Source: Acetobacter musti
Lineage (GTDB): Bacteria > Pseudomonadota > Alphaproteobacteria > Acetobacterales > Acetobacteraceae
Assembly (NCBI RefSeq): GCF_011516835.1
Contig: NZ_WOTB01000003.1
Location: forward strand, 1-64,000
DNA length: 64,000 bases
Direction: 5' to 3'
The notes under the pieces were generated by a model that saw nothing but the letters and a program-made list of their open reading frames with translations, had not been told where the DNA came from and ran no database searches. The number at the start of each line of letters is the position of its first letter. Position 1 is the stretch's first letter. Below, piece after piece: positions 1 to 8,461 of the stretch. The position numbers and the translations under genes were made by a program.

Positions 1-2
1 GA

Positions 3-71
3 AACATCCCGCCAGCAGAAGCTGAGGCACGCTTTTATGCACAACAGAAATCACATGCATTAGCCGCTTAA
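3..71 (+). CDS. 3' end of an unidentified protein (partial)
   Basis: One frame is open from the left edge to a TAA at 69-71 and would give a 22-residue tail rich in Ala, Glu and Gln, typical of a soluble C-terminus. The other two forward frames close at 22-26 and 61-63. There is too little sequence to name a family, and it could be a chance open frame. From here to 320 I see no other gene. Confidence 0.25.
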   Translation, partial: NIPPAEAEARFYAQQKSHALAA

Positions 72-320
72 ATCAGATAAAAAACGTCTCCACAAAACCC
101 GGGGCAATTCAAAGGTTATGAATCGCGAAACGGCTGTCTGATTGGTTATTTCCTCCGCGAGAGACTGATTTATCAGGTTCATTACCGGGTAATGGCAGGG
201 CTTACGCTCCGTGAAGTGATTTGCCGGTAATGGAAAAAGACGCCATCACGGTTCAGGTCATTCCGTACTTTTATTATCCTGGACTGACGTCCGGAAAGCA
301 CGGCTGAGGATCTGTTGCCG

Positions 321-1004
321 ATGATATCAGATCGCGGTGATGCTGATCGCTGGCATCTTCACTGGCTGACAGCTGGCGGAACGCCGAATCTGCCGGTTCG
401 CGAGGCTGTCATGGCCGGGCGGGATGAAGCCTTTCTGGCTCTGGCCGGTCTGCGTCGGCCTCCGGCTCTCGATATTCTTGTGAACTGCTCGCGCGCCGTT
501 ATCCCTGAGACCGGATGCGGTGGCCGGGCTCTGCGTCCTGACCTTTTTGAACTGCGGCTTGATCCGAAGAATGCTGCTCTGGGCGGCAATCTTGCCACGG
601 GGGTGATCCGCCGGACTATTCTGCATGAAGTGCATCACTGCATGCGGATGGCCGGACCGGGTTACGGACTGACTCTCGGGGAAGCTCTGGTCAGCGAGGG
701 GCTGGCGGGGCGTTTCGTGCAGCATCTTCTGCGCACTCCGCCTGAACCGTGGGAGTGCGCGGTCGGGGAAGAAGTTTTGCCGGATTTTATGCCGTCTGAT
801 GAGCAGCTGTGGACGCGGCCGTACGATCACGCCGGATGGTTTTTTGGGGCTGGCGGGCGGTATCCGCGCTGGCTCGGATACAGTCTCGGGTTCTGGCTGG
901 CCGGATGCTGGGTTCGGAGCGTCAGACCTGAAGGCGAAGCGTGGACCGGGGTTTCGGCGCGGGAGGTCATTGAAACCGGGCGCCGTGTTCCGGACGAGAG
1001 CTGA
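321..1004 (+). CDS. DUF2268-type predicted Zn-dependent protease
   Basis: A protein of about 227 residues with a mid-protein HEVHH motif, the HExxH signature of a zinc metalloprotease, followed by a conserved Glu-rich stretch (GEALVSEGLA) that could supply a third ligand. The C-terminal LGYSLGFWLAG segment resembles the end of DUF2268 proteins. No signal peptide is apparent, so it is probably cytoplasmic. The start is ambiguous: GAGGA at 306-310 lies 10 nt before ATG 321 and only 4 nt before an in-frame TTG at 315, so I prefer the ATG. It is convergent with mscL, with a shared terminator between them. Substrate is unknown. Confidence 0.75.
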   Translation: MISDRGDADRWHLHWLTAGGTPNLPVREAVMAGRDEAFLALAGLRRPPALDILVNCSRAVIPETGCGGRALRPDLFELRLDPKNAALGGNLATGVIRRTILHEVHHCMRMAGPGYGLTLGEALVSEGLAGRFVQHLLRTPPEPWECAVGEEVLPDFMPSDEQLWTRPYDHAGWFFGAGGRYPRWLGYSLGFWLAGCWVRSVRPEGEAWTGVSAREVIETGRRVPDES

Positions 1005-1096
1005 TCCGGCTCGTTCTGTTGCCGGTGTGTCTTGTGATTTTCATGTATTCCGGGCGCTAGCAAATTCCGCGGCTTTGTTTTTCGGAATACGGATAA

Positions 1097-1123
1097 AAAA
1101 AGGAGGCCGGAGCCCCCCTTTTT
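1097..1123. terminator. Bidirectional terminator hairpin
   Basis: A-rich left arm with GGAGGC, loop CGGA, then GCCCCCC followed by five T. A-tract and T-tract flank the stem, so it can stop transcription from both the protease gene (plus) and mscL (minus). Confidence 0.65.
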
Positions 1124-1148
1124 CAGATCGCTGCGAGGACTGAGCGTT

Positions 1149-1613
1149 TCAGCCGTGCGTCTGCTGTTTTGCGAGCAGGTCGCGGATGTCTTCGAGAAGG
1201 ATTTCGCTTTTTGGCGGCGGAGGCGGCGCGGCGGGAGCCTCGTCTTTCGTGGTGTGCATCTTGCTCAGCAGGCGGACGACCCAGAAGATGACCAGCGCCA
1301 CGATCAGGAACTGGATGACGGCGTTCAGGAAGACGCCGTAATTGATGGTAACGGCACCTGCTTTCTGAGCGTCTGCGAGGGTCGGCTCGACGGGGCCTTT
1401 CAGGGTGACGAAGAGATTGCTGAAGTCAATGCCGCCGATGAGGAGCCCGAGGAACGGATTGAAAACGTCTTTCACCAGGCTGTTTACGATGGCCGTGAAA
1501 GCCGCGCCGATGATGACACCGACGGCCATGTCGACGACGTTGCCGCGCATGATAAAGGTTTTGAAGTCGGCAACCCATCCCGGGGTGTGCACTTTCAGCT
1601 TAGTCTCGGCCAT
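1149..1613 (-). CDS. mscL: Large-conductance mechanosensitive channel MscL
   Basis: A 154-residue protein matching MscL along its length: the N-terminal amphipathic segment (FKTFIMRGNVVDMAVGV), the glycine/alanine-rich pore helix TM1 (about 24-50), a periplasmic loop, TM2 (about 92-115), and a C-terminal bundle helix ending LLEDIRDLL. The family forms an inner-membrane homopentamer that opens under membrane tension to release solutes during hypo-osmotic shock. It is slightly longer than the 136-residue E. coli protein, because of a longer periplasmic loop and a run of prolines (about 127-133) before the last helix. It stands alone and converges on the DUF2268 gene. Confidence 0.96.
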   Translation of the reverse strand: MAETKLKVHTPGWVADFKTFIMRGNVVDMAVGVIIGAAFTAIVNSLVKDVFNPFLGLLIGGIDFSNLFVTLKGPVEPTLADAQKAGAVTINYGVFLNAVIQFLIVALVIFWVVRLLSKMHTTKDEAPAAPPPPPKSEILLEDIRDLLAKQQTHG

Positions 1614-1864
1614 CTGGACCCTCAGAAGTTTTGTGTTCCGGGTCGTTATCCGGCTTTTCCGGTCGTTTTACAACAATAATGTTAAACGAACTGTAACATA
1701 TTGCTGACATATTTCGGGTCTGACCGTTAATCTGGCGATATACAGAGTCAGTAATGCCTTAATGTTTCCTGCTGTAGATACGGATATTGCAGTTGTCATG
1801 TTCCGCATGGATGGAAACGCGGCGGAAAGTGCCGGATGCGGCGAATTTCCTCTCTGTCCGGGCA

Positions 1865-1893
1865 TTGCAACGCGCGGATGATATCCCTATAGC
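1865..1893 (+). promoter_or_regulatory. Candidate sigma-70 promoter of rpmE
   Basis: TTGCAA (1865-1870), a 17-nt spacer and TATAGC (1888-1893), about 55 nt before the rpmE start. Fit by eye only. The rest of the 335-nt gap from mscL (1614-1948) shows no supported gene. Confidence 0.4.
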
Positions 1894-1948
1894 ATGCGGC
1901 AGCATGTCCCGGTCGGCATCGGGACTCTCCCCATCGAAAGATTCTGAC

Positions 1949-2179
1949 ATGAAGCCCAATATTCATCCCGATTATCACGAGATCAACGTCATTATGACCG
2001 ACGGGACGGAGTTCAAAACCCGTTCCTGCGCCGGCGCGCCCGGTCATACGATGCGTCTGGACATCGACCCGAAGTCGCATCCTGCCTGGACCGGTGTCCA
2101 GCGTATGCTTGATACGGGTGGCCAGGTTGCGAAGTTCAACAAGCGTTTCGCCGGTATCGGCAAGCGCAAGCAGGACTGA
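1949..2179 (+). CDS. rpmE: 50S ribosomal protein L31
   Basis: A 76-residue protein beginning [20 protein letters not shown], the classic L31 N-terminus. It has only one Cys, in the position of the zinc-ribbon motif (TRSCAGAPG), and lacks the CxxC pairs, so it is of the C-minus (zinc-independent) form. It binds the large subunit near the central protuberance. The frame is open further upstream, but the family start is the ATG at 1949, preceded by GAAAG with suitable spacing. It is monocistronic, with its own promoter candidate and a strong terminator. Confidence 0.96.
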   Translation: MKPNIHPDYHEINVIMTDGTEFKTRSCAGAPGHTMRLDIDPKSHPAWTGVQRMLDTGGQVAKFNKRFAGIGKRKQD

Positions 2180-2211
2180 TCCCGCGGTCCTTCGTGGTGA
2201 TTATTCAGCGG

Positions 2212-2250
2212 CCCTGCTTCCGGGAAGTCTCCCGGAAGCAGGGTTTTTTT
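2212..2250 (+). terminator. Rho-independent terminator of rpmE
   Basis: A perfect 14-bp stem (arms 2212-2225 and 2230-2243), a 4-nt loop and seven T (2244-2250), about 30 nt after the rpmE stop. Confidence 0.93.
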
Positions 2251-2429
2251 ATACCTGCCGGTCAGGCTCATTCAGATGATTCCGGCTTGACCCCGACGCA
2301 TGTCGCGGCCATTACCGTTTCCCAAGAGCGCGCCGGCAGGCACGCAGGGACCGGAGCCCCGCTCCTGCCCGAAGACCGGAACCGGTGCCTGCGTGAGCGC
2401 CGAACGACACGCAGCAACAGGACCGATCG

Positions 2430-3005
2430 ATGACGACGCTTCCCTTAATGCCAAAAGCGACGGCCGTCTGGCTGATCGAGAAGACCGCTCTGACATTTCA
2501 GCAGGTGGCTGAGTTCTGCGGGATGCACCCGCTTGAAGTGCAGGCCATCGCGGATGGTGAAGTCGCGCAGGGCATTGTGGGTTATGACCCGGTTGCCAAT
2601 CATCAGGTGACGCAGGCGGAAATCGACCGCTGCGAGAAGGACCCGAACGCGCGGCTCAAAATCCTGAGCGCCAGCAATCCGGTGAAGCGGCGCGCCAAAG
2701 GTGCGCGTTACACGCCTGTGGCCCGCCGCAATGACCGTCCGGACGGGATTGCTTTTCTGCTCCGGAATTATCCTCAGCTTCAGGATCAGCAGGTTGCCAA
2801 GCTGCTTGGCACGACCAAGGACACGATTGCCAAGGTTCGTGACAAACAGCACTGGAACAGCCCGAACATCAAACCGCGTGATCCGGTTACGCTGGGGCTT
2901 TGCAGCCAGACCGACCTGAATGCGGCTGTGACGGCGAGCAATGAGCGTCTGGCGCGCGAGGGTCGCGAGGCCCCTGCCCCGCTTGAGATCGGCGACGACG
3001 AGTAA
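2430..3005 (+). CDS. trcR: Cell cycle transcriptional regulator TrcR (DUF1013)
   Basis: A 191-residue protein with the DUF1013 hallmark LPLMPKATAVWLIEKTALTF near the N-terminus, followed by a helix-turn-helix-like segment (FQQVAEFCGMHPLEVQAIADG). A second conserved block carries the PQLQDQQVAKLLGTT and WNSPNIKPRDPVTLGLC motifs. The family is confined to alphaproteobacteria and is described as a cell-cycle transcription factor; targets cannot be read from this window. The start at 2430 agrees with family N-termini. It is a single gene between two terminators. Confidence 0.9.
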   Translation: MTTLPLMPKATAVWLIEKTALTFQQVAEFCGMHPLEVQAIADGEVAQGIVGYDPVANHQVTQAEIDRCEKDPNARLKILSASNPVKRRAKGARYTPVARRNDRPDGIAFLLRNYPQLQDQQVAKLLGTTKDTIAKVRDKQHWNSPNIKPRDPVTLGLCSQTDLNAAVTASNERLAREGREAPAPLEIGDDE

Positions 3006-3015
3006 GACGGTGAGA

Positions 3016-3056
3016 CCGCTTTCGCGGCCTGCCTCTGCGGGTGGCCGCGAAAGCGG
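3016..3056. terminator. Strong hairpin after trcR
   Basis: A perfect 14-bp inverted repeat (3016-3029 with 3043-3056) in the gap between convergent trcR and the DUF465 gene. There is no T-run, so it may be a Rho-assisted terminator or a 3'-end stabiliser. Confidence 0.55.
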
Positions 3057-3080
3057 ATTGTGACGTCAGTTGGCGGGATA

Positions 3081-3251
3081 TCAGATAGCGGAGCGAAGCC
3101 TGTCCATTTCCTCTTTCACGCGCAGTTTCTGCAGCTTGAGCGACATCAGCACGCGCTGATCGGGCATCGGGCGATGGCCTTCGTCATGGATTTTGGCGTC
3201 GAGTGTTGAGTGGCGGCGGTGAAGACTTTCGATCCGTGACTGTTTGCTCAT
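3081..3251 (-). CDS. DUF465 (YdcH-like) small protein
   Basis: A 56-residue protein that starts MSKQSRIESLHRRHSTLD and contains a long charged helix ending VKEEMDRLRSAI. This is the helical-hairpin pattern of DUF465/YdcH proteins (about 55-75 residues, two amphipathic helices, function poorly known). AGGGAG lies just before the ATG at the usual distance. It is divergent from a second DUF465 gene at 3630, separated by about 380 nt. Confidence 0.8.
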   Translation of the reverse strand: MSKQSRIESLHRRHSTLDAKIHDEGHRPMPDQRVLMSLKLQKLRVKEEMDRLRSAI

Positions 3252-3629
3252 GGTCACTCTCCCTGTTCTGGTGATGATGACGAACTGACGCTAACGCGTT
3301 TCCCTTCGGTTTTGTCATGAAAATTTGCTCATATTCGGGGGACAGGAGTGACGTTTTCGAGGGGCGCGGACGTGTGGTGGTCTGGAAGTGTTGTGTGAGG
3401 AACGCACAGGTCCCCGCGATCATCAGTGATGAGGAATGGTGGGCAAAAGGGGCGGCAGGAACGGGGTTCCGGAACGGCGACCCTTGCATGGAGACATCAG
3501 AACGGGGGTACTGGCGCGAAAGCGGAACGTGTCATAACGTAGCGGATACGTCGTGGGCGTGAACGACGGGCGCCTGAGGCGGGAGGACACGGACCTTGAC
3601 AGAAATCGCCTTGCGAAGCCGGAGGTGGG
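3252..3629. other. Intergenic region between divergent DUF465 genes
   Basis: No convincing gene. Forward open frames here have no SD and no family resemblance. The region should contain the two divergent promoters, but I cannot place them with confidence. Confidence 0.4.
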
Positions 3630-3830
3630 ATGCTGCGTGACCGGGACAGTATGCTGCGCAAGTTACATGAGTTGCGGAGTGAACACCGGGACCTGGATAC
3701 GGTCATTGACCGCCTGGCCCTCGAACCGATGGACCAGCTCCATCTCCAGAGACTGAAAAAGCGAAAACTCCTGCTGAAAGACGAGATTTCCTGGATCGAG
3801 AGTCGTCTTATCCCGGACAATATAGCCTGA
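3630..3830 (+). CDS. DUF465 (YdcH-like) small protein, second copy
   Basis: A 66-residue protein with a charged first helix (MLRKLHELRSEHRDLD), a turn and a second basic/acidic helix (LQRLKKRKLLLKDEISWIES), again the DUF465 hairpin. The start at 3630 follows GGAGGTGGG. It precedes purE by 32 nt on the same strand and may be co-transcribed with purEK. The two DUF465 proteins differ clearly in sequence, so this is not a recent duplication. Confidence 0.8.
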   Translation: MLRDRDSMLRKLHELRSEHRDLDTVIDRLALEPMDQLHLQRLKKRKLLLKDEISWIESRLIPDNIA

Positions 3831-3862
3831 CCGGGTTCCGGACCCGGTGAAACTGCTGAGCG

Positions 3863-4414
3863 ATGAATGATACTGAAAACGTGCCGGTGACGGAGCGGGA
3901 ACACGAGGCGGATATCGCCACGGGAGACAGCGGTCAGCCGCGTGTCGGCGTGATTATGGGCAGTCAGTCCGACTGGGAGACCATGCGTCATGCCACGGAT
4001 ACGCTGGACGCGCTGGCGATTGCGTATGAGGCGAGGATTGTTTCGGCTCACCGGACGCCGGACCGGCTTGCGGATTATGCGAAGACGGCTGCCGAGCGTG
4101 GTCTGTCGGTGATCATTGCCGGCGCGGGTGGCGCTGCGCATCTGCCGGGCATGTGTGCGGCCTGGACGCGGCTTCCGGTGCTCGGGGTTCCGGTCGAATC
4201 AAAGGCACTCAAAGGCATGGACAGCCTGCTTTCGATCGTTCAGATGCCCGGGGGCATTCCGGTCGGAACGCTGGCCATAGGCAAAGCCGGCGCGATCAAC
4301 GCGGCTCTTCTTTCGGCCTCCATTCTGGCACTGGGAGATTCCGATCTGGCCGCGCGTCTGGATACGTGGCGCGCTTTGCAGACGGCGTCCGTGCGTGATG
4401 AACCCGAAGAATAG
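3863..4414 (+). CDS. purE: N5-carboxyaminoimidazole ribonucleotide mutase PurE
   Basis: A 183-residue protein. After a dispensable acidic N-terminus of about 28 residues it has the class I PurE motifs: [10 protein letters not shown], the catalytic SAHRTP loop and the [11 protein letters not shown] phosphate/CAIR-binding loop. It converts N5-CAIR to CAIR in de novo purine synthesis, usually as an octamer. The stop overlaps the purK start by 17 nt, so the two are translationally coupled and supply sequential steps. The SD is weak and the exact N-terminus is uncertain. Confidence 0.95.
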   Translation: MNDTENVPVTEREHEADIATGDSGQPRVGVIMGSQSDWETMRHATDTLDALAIAYEARIVSAHRTPDRLADYAKTAAERGLSVIIAGAGGAAHLPGMCAAWTRLPVLGVPVESKALKGMDSLLSIVQMPGGIPVGTLAIGKAGAINAALLSASILALGDSDLAARLDTWRALQTASVRDEPEE

Positions 4415-5558
4415 TCCCGGCGTGGCGCTGCCGCCGAATTCCGTTATCGGCATCGTCGGAGGCGGGCAGCTTGGACGTATGTCGGCCATGGCGGCGGCCC
4501 GTCTCGGGTTTCGTTCGCATGTGCTGGCGCATACGGAGGACGATCCCGGCGTGCAGGTGTCGCACCGGGCGACCATCGGGGCGTATGACGACCCGGATGT
4601 CCTGACGCGTTTTGCCGAAGCGGTGGATGTTGTCACGTTCGAGTTCGAGAATGTGTCCGCTGACGGGCTGGGGCTTCTCTCCGGTATCCGTCCGGTGCAT
4701 CCGTCGGGAGCCATTCTGCGGATCAGTCAGGACCGGGAGCAGGAAAAGACTTTTCTCGGCTCGATCGGGGCTGAGGTCGCGCCGTGGCGGCTGGTGACGG
4801 ATCATGACAGCCTGAGAGCGGCGGCGGATGCGCTGGGTTATCCGTTCATTCTGAAGACGACGCGGCTCGGCTATGACGGCAAGGGGCAGCGTCGGGTGAC
4901 GGATGAGGCGGGGCTGGAGGCGGCCTTCGAGGCGCTGGCGCCGAAGCCTCTGGTGGCGGAAGGTCTGGTTGATTTCGGAATGGAAATCAGTGTCATGGTG
5001 GCGCGTGGCGTTGACGGAACAGTGCGCTGCTTTGATGTGACGGAGAACCGCCACAAAGATGGCATTCTGGATCTGAGCTTCGCTCCGGCGCGGATCGAGG
5101 CGCCTCTGGCTGAGAAGGCCCGCGATCTGACGCGGCGGATCGCCGAAGGTCTGGATCTGACCGGTATCCTTGGTGTCGAGATGTTTGTCGGGCGCAACGG
5201 GGAGGTTCTGGTCAACGAAATTGCGCCGCGGCCGCATAATTCGGGTCACTGGACGATGGATGCATGTCCTGTGGATCAGTTTGAGATGCATGTGCGCGCG
5301 GTGACGGGACTGCCTTTGCCGGAGCCGGTGCGGCATTCGGACGCGGTGATGAAGAATCTCGTGGGACCGGATGACATGGCGCTGTGGCCGGAGATTGTTG
5401 CGGCGCAGGGACTGATTCCGCATCTTTACGGGAAGCGGATGGCGCGGCGCGGGCGGAAGATAGGGCATGTGAACGTGCTGTTTCCGCGCGGCGGCCTTCC
5501 CGGAGAGTTCGGCGTACAGGCGGCTCTGGGGCCTCTGGCGGGGGATGCGGAGGATTAG
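4398..5558 (+). CDS. purK: N5-carboxyaminoimidazole ribonucleotide synthase PurK
   Basis: A protein of about 386 residues with the ATP-grasp fold: N-terminal [12 protein letters not shown], the central ATP-grasp segment with [14 protein letters not shown], and the metal/ATP-binding [14 protein letters not shown] stretch. It makes N5-CAIR from AIR, bicarbonate and ATP, the step just before PurE. I chose the ATG at 4398; a GTG one codon upstream is equally in frame. It overlaps purE and is followed by a long gap with RNA-like secondary structure. Confidence 0.95.
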   Translation: MNPKNSPGVALPPNSVIGIVGGGQLGRMSAMAAARLGFRSHVLAHTEDDPGVQVSHRATIGAYDDPDVLTRFAEAVDVVTFEFENVSADGLGLLSGIRPVHPSGAILRISQDREQEKTFLGSIGAEVAPWRLVTDHDSLRAAADALGYPFILKTTRLGYDGKGQRRVTDEAGLEAAFEALAPKPLVAEGLVDFGMEISVMVARGVDGTVRCFDVTENRHKDGILDLSFAPARIEAPLAEKARDLTRRIAEGLDLTGILGVEMFVGRNGEVLVNEIAPRPHNSGHWTMDACPVDQFEMHVRAVTGLPLPEPVRHSDAVMKNLVGPDDMALWPEIVAAQGLIPHLYGKRMARRGRKIGHVNVLFPRGGLPGEFGVQAALGPLAGDAED

Positions 5559-5600
5559 CCCGGATCGGGGATCTGCGGGGTCTGGTCTGGTGATGCCGTA

Positions 5601-5794
5601 AATCTGCCTTGTCGGACCTGTTTCCTGCCCCGGCCTACTTTGCCGGGGAATACCGTTTTCGGAATTACTGAAGAACGATCTTTATCGCGTCCTGTGAGAA
5701 TGGCAGGTCCGGTGTCGCCGTCTGTCGGCTGGCGCTGACTGAGCAATGTGACTACCCGGTGGAACTGCCTTGCGGCGTTTCGGGTTCCGGCCGG
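5601..5794 (+). ncRNA. Candidate structured RNA downstream of purK
   Basis: The gap after purK (5559-5850) lacks a good ORF but folds on paper. A perfect 8-bp pairing (5613-5620 with 5704-5711) encloses a 7-bp GC hairpin (5628-5634 with 5642-5648), and a second stem of about 10 bp (5756-5765 with 5784-5794) follows. It could be a small RNA; a 6S-like RNA is one idea, but I cannot match the 6S consensus by eye. High GC makes chance pairing likely. Ends are approximate. Confidence 0.22.
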
Positions 5795-5850
5795 TATGTT
5801 CGCCTCTTCCATGGCTCTTGTCCCATCAGCCACATCATGAGGAGACCGTT

Positions 5851-5943
5851 ATGTTTCCGGTGCGTCAGGATAATTCTTATGGCTGGTCCGCAGGAGATGT
5901 ATCTGAGTCCGATTTTATCGTTTGTGAGGAAGGAAAAATCTGA
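5851..5943 (+). CDS. Possible 30-residue small protein
   Basis: ATG at 5851 preceded by AGGAG (5840-5844) with ideal spacing, running to TGA at 5941-5943. The peptide starts MFPVRQDNSYGWSAGD and is acidic and soluble. I do not recognise it. The strong SD in an otherwise empty gap is the only evidence. Confidence 0.35.
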   Translation: MFPVRQDNSYGWSAGDVSESDFIVCEEGKI

Positions 5944-5967
5944 TTTGTGAAATCCGGATCGCCTCTT

Positions 5968-6474
5968 TTATTCTTTCCGGAAGCGTTTCTGTTTTTCGTA
6001 TTGTGTCACGAGGCGATTGCGGCGCAGGGGTGAGAGTTTCTGAATCCAGAAGATTCCATTGAGCTGATCGATTTCATGCTGGTGGCAGACGGCGCGCAGG
6101 CCTTCGGCTTCTTCCGTTTGCTCCTGCCCGGCGAGATCCTGATAGCGCAGGCGGATCTTTGCCGATCGCTCAACCATGCCGGCGACGCCTTGCATGGAGA
6201 TGCTTCCTTCTTCATGCCGGATTTTTTCCGACGACATGTGGATGATTTCGGGATTGACGTAAGTCTGAGGCCCGGAGGCGTCCGGGAGGTCGAGCACGAC
6301 GATACGTTGCAGGACACCGATATGGGGGCCGGTGATTCCGATGCCGGGAGCGGCGCGCAGGGTGTCGAGCAGATCGGCTGCGAGGGTGCGGAGCTGGTCG
6401 TCGAAGAGGGTGACTGGGGTTGCGGTCTGACGCAGGCGCTGGTCGGGGAAGGCGATAATGGGGCGCACCGTCAC
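5968..6474 (-). CDS. Peptide-deformylase-like protein lacking two metal ligands
   Basis: A 168-residue protein collinear with peptide deformylase, which removes the N-formyl group from new proteins using a metal held by Cys and two His. Motif 1 is GIGITGPHIG (family GxGxAAxQ). Motif 2 is EEGSIS where the family has EGCLS, so the Cys ligand is Ser. Motif 3 is HEIDQ where the family has HExxH, so the second His ligand is Gln. The catalytic Glu is kept. It is therefore probably inactive as a deformylase, or divergent, and a genuine def should exist elsewhere. The start is GTG with GGAG upstream. It stands alone. Confidence 0.85.
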   Translation of the reverse strand: MTVRPIIAFPDQRLRQTATPVTLFDDQLRTLAADLLDTLRAAPGIGITGPHIGVLQRIVVLDLPDASGPQTYVNPEIIHMSSEKIRHEEGSISMQGVAGMVERSAKIRLRYQDLAGQEQTEEAEGLRAVCHQHEIDQLNGIFWIQKLSPLRRNRLVTQYEKQKRFRKE

Positions 6475-6646
6475 ATCGGGTCTCCGGCCTGGAAGGAATC
6501 AGATTACAGACTGGGGTGCGGGAGCCGCAATGCGCGGCATGCTTCCGCGTGAGGCTCCTGGCCGGGTCGGACAAAGTCCGGGTCTGTCTGATCCAGACCT
6601 GTCTGCCGGATAAAGGGAAATGCCACGGGCGACAGCATGATGTCCC

Positions 6647-8317
6647 CTACCCTGCCTGTTCGAGGCCGGAGCTGCCGCGGACGAGGCCGGTGGCTTTTTG
6701 TCCGGCCATAGCGAGGGCGACGGCTTCGGCGATACGGATGCCGTCGATGGCGGCGGAAAGGATGCCTCCGGCGTATCCGGCGCCTTCGCCGGCCGGGTAG
6801 AGGCCGGGGGTGTTGGGGCTGGCGCCGTCGGGTTCGCGGGCGATGCGGAGGGGCGATGAGGTTCGGGTTTCGACGCCGGTGAGGACGGCATCTTCGAGGG
6901 CGAAAGCGGAGAGCTTTGAGGCGAAGGCTGGCAGGGCTTCGCGGATGGCATCGGAGACGTAATCCGGCAGACAGGTTGTCAGGTCGGTAGGGGTGACGCC
7001 GGGGCGATAGGAGGGGGTGACATCGCCGAGATGGGTTGAGGGGCGTCGGGCGAGGAAGTCGCCGACGCGCTGGGCCGGGGCGCGGTAATCGCCGCCGCCG
7101 GCGAGGAAGGCCTGTTTTTCCCAGTGGCGCTGGAAAGCGATGCCGCCGAGGGGGGTGTCGGGGTAGTCCTCGCCGGGACGGAGTTCGACGACGATGCCGG
7201 CATTGGCGTTGCGTTCGGCGCGGGAATACTGGCTCATACCGTTGGTGACGACCTGGCCGGTTTCCGATGTAGCGGCGACGACGGTGCCGCCGGGGCACAT
7301 ACAGAAGGAGTAGACTCCGCGTCCGTTTGAGGCGTGGTGGACGAGTTTGTAATCGGCGGCGCCGAGGATTTCCGTGCCGGCCTGGGGGCCGAAGCGGTCT
7401 GCGTCGATCAGGGATTGCGGGTGTTCGATGCGGACGCCGATGGAGAAGGGTTTGGGCTGCATGGCCACCCCCTGCTCGTGCAGGGAGGCGAAGGTATCGC
7501 GGGCGCTGTGGCCGACGGCGAGGATGACGTGGCAGGCGGGGATGGTCTCGCCGGTGGAGAGGCGGAGGCCGTGGATGTGGCGGTTTTCGTCGAGGAGGAG
7601 TTCGTCGACGCGGGCGCTGAAGCGGTATTCGCCGCCGGCGGCTTCGATTTCGTTTCGGATGTGTTCGACCATTGAGACGAGGCGGAAGGTGCCGATATGG
7701 GGTTTGGAGACATAGAGAATTTCTTCCGGGGCGCCTGCCCGGACGAATTCTTCCAGCACCTTGCGGCCGAGATGGCGGGGATCGCTGACGTGGCTGTAGA
7801 GTTTTCCGTCTGAGAAGGTCCCTGCCCCGCCCTCACCGAACTGGACGTTGCTTTCGGGGGTGAGGACGGATTTTCGCCAGAGGGCGAAGGTGTCGGCAGT
7901 GCGTTCGCGAACGACTTTGCCGCGTTCGAGGATCAGGGGTCTGAGGCCTGCCTGGGCGAGGATCAGGGCGGCCATGAAGCCGCAGGGGCCGGCGCCGATG
8001 ACGACGGGGCGGAGGAAGCCGGGGGCGCTGGCGAGTGCGGGGCCGTTTATGTCGGGGAAGTGGTAGGCCGTGTCCGGGGTCGGGCGGATGCGCTGGTCGT
8101 TGGCGCAGCGGGCGAGGAGGGCGGGTTCGTCGGTGACGGTGCAGTCGACGCTGTAGACCAGGGCGATGCGGCCGCGTTTGCGGGCGTCGTAGCCACGGCG
8201 GGCGATCCTGAAGTCGCGCAGTTCACCGGGGGTGATGCCGAGGCGGGCGATGATGGCCTCACGCAGGGCTTCCGGGGCATGATCCAGCGGGAGCCGGAGT
8301 TCGGTCAGTCGGATCAT
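6647..8317 (-). CDS. FAD-dependent dehydrogenase, COG2509 family
   Basis: A 556-residue flavoprotein. It has an N-terminal domain of about 100 residues (starting MIRLTELRLPLDH), then the dinucleotide-binding motif VVIGAGPCGFMAAL, a mid-protein GGAGTFSDGKLYS block, FCMCPGG, and a C-terminal PAGEGAGYAGGI FAD-binding motif. These mark the uncharacterised COG2509 FAD-dependent oxidoreductases; substrate unknown. The open frame extends 15 codons upstream, but the ATG at 8317 fits both the family start and a GGGA-type SD. It is a single gene with no informative partners. Confidence 0.85.
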   Translation of the reverse strand: MIRLTELRLPLDHAPEALREAIIARLGITPGELRDFRIARRGYDARKRGRIALVYSVDCTVTDEPALLARCANDQRIRPTPDTAYHFPDINGPALASAPGFLRPVVIGAGPCGFMAALILAQAGLRPLILERGKVVRERTADTFALWRKSVLTPESNVQFGEGGAGTFSDGKLYSHVSDPRHLGRKVLEEFVRAGAPEEILYVSKPHIGTFRLVSMVEHIRNEIEAAGGEYRFSARVDELLLDENRHIHGLRLSTGETIPACHVILAVGHSARDTFASLHEQGVAMQPKPFSIGVRIEHPQSLIDADRFGPQAGTEILGAADYKLVHHASNGRGVYSFCMCPGGTVVAATSETGQVVTNGMSQYSRAERNANAGIVVELRPGEDYPDTPLGGIAFQRHWEKQAFLAGGGDYRAPAQRVGDFLARRPSTHLGDVTPSYRPGVTPTDLTTCLPDYVSDAIREALPAFASKLSAFALEDAVLTGVETRTSSPLRIAREPDGASPNTPGLYPAGEGAGYAGGILSAAIDGIRIAEAVALAMAGQKATGLVRGSSGLEQAG

Positions 8318-8461
8318 GATGGTGTTCCCTGAAAGTGTCGCGCGGGCGGCGCTGCATATCACGCCCGGGCGGTTGTCGCGACCCGGCGTGGTCTGGGTGT
8401 TGCCGGGTAGTTCTGGTCTGGCGTCGGATGCTCAGATGGCTGAGGGTCGGGCGCCTCGTGG

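Noticed and set aside
3317..3562. 81-codon frame between the DUF465 genes
   Set aside because: No SD, no recognisable features, and it occupies the expected divergent promoter region.
4296..5468. 390-codon minus-strand open frame
   Set aside because: Antisense to purK, very Arg/His-rich and without family features.
5759..5950. 63-codon frame overlapping the 30-residue candidate
   Set aside because: Lacks an SD and a convincing protein pattern; the 5851 start in another frame is better supported.
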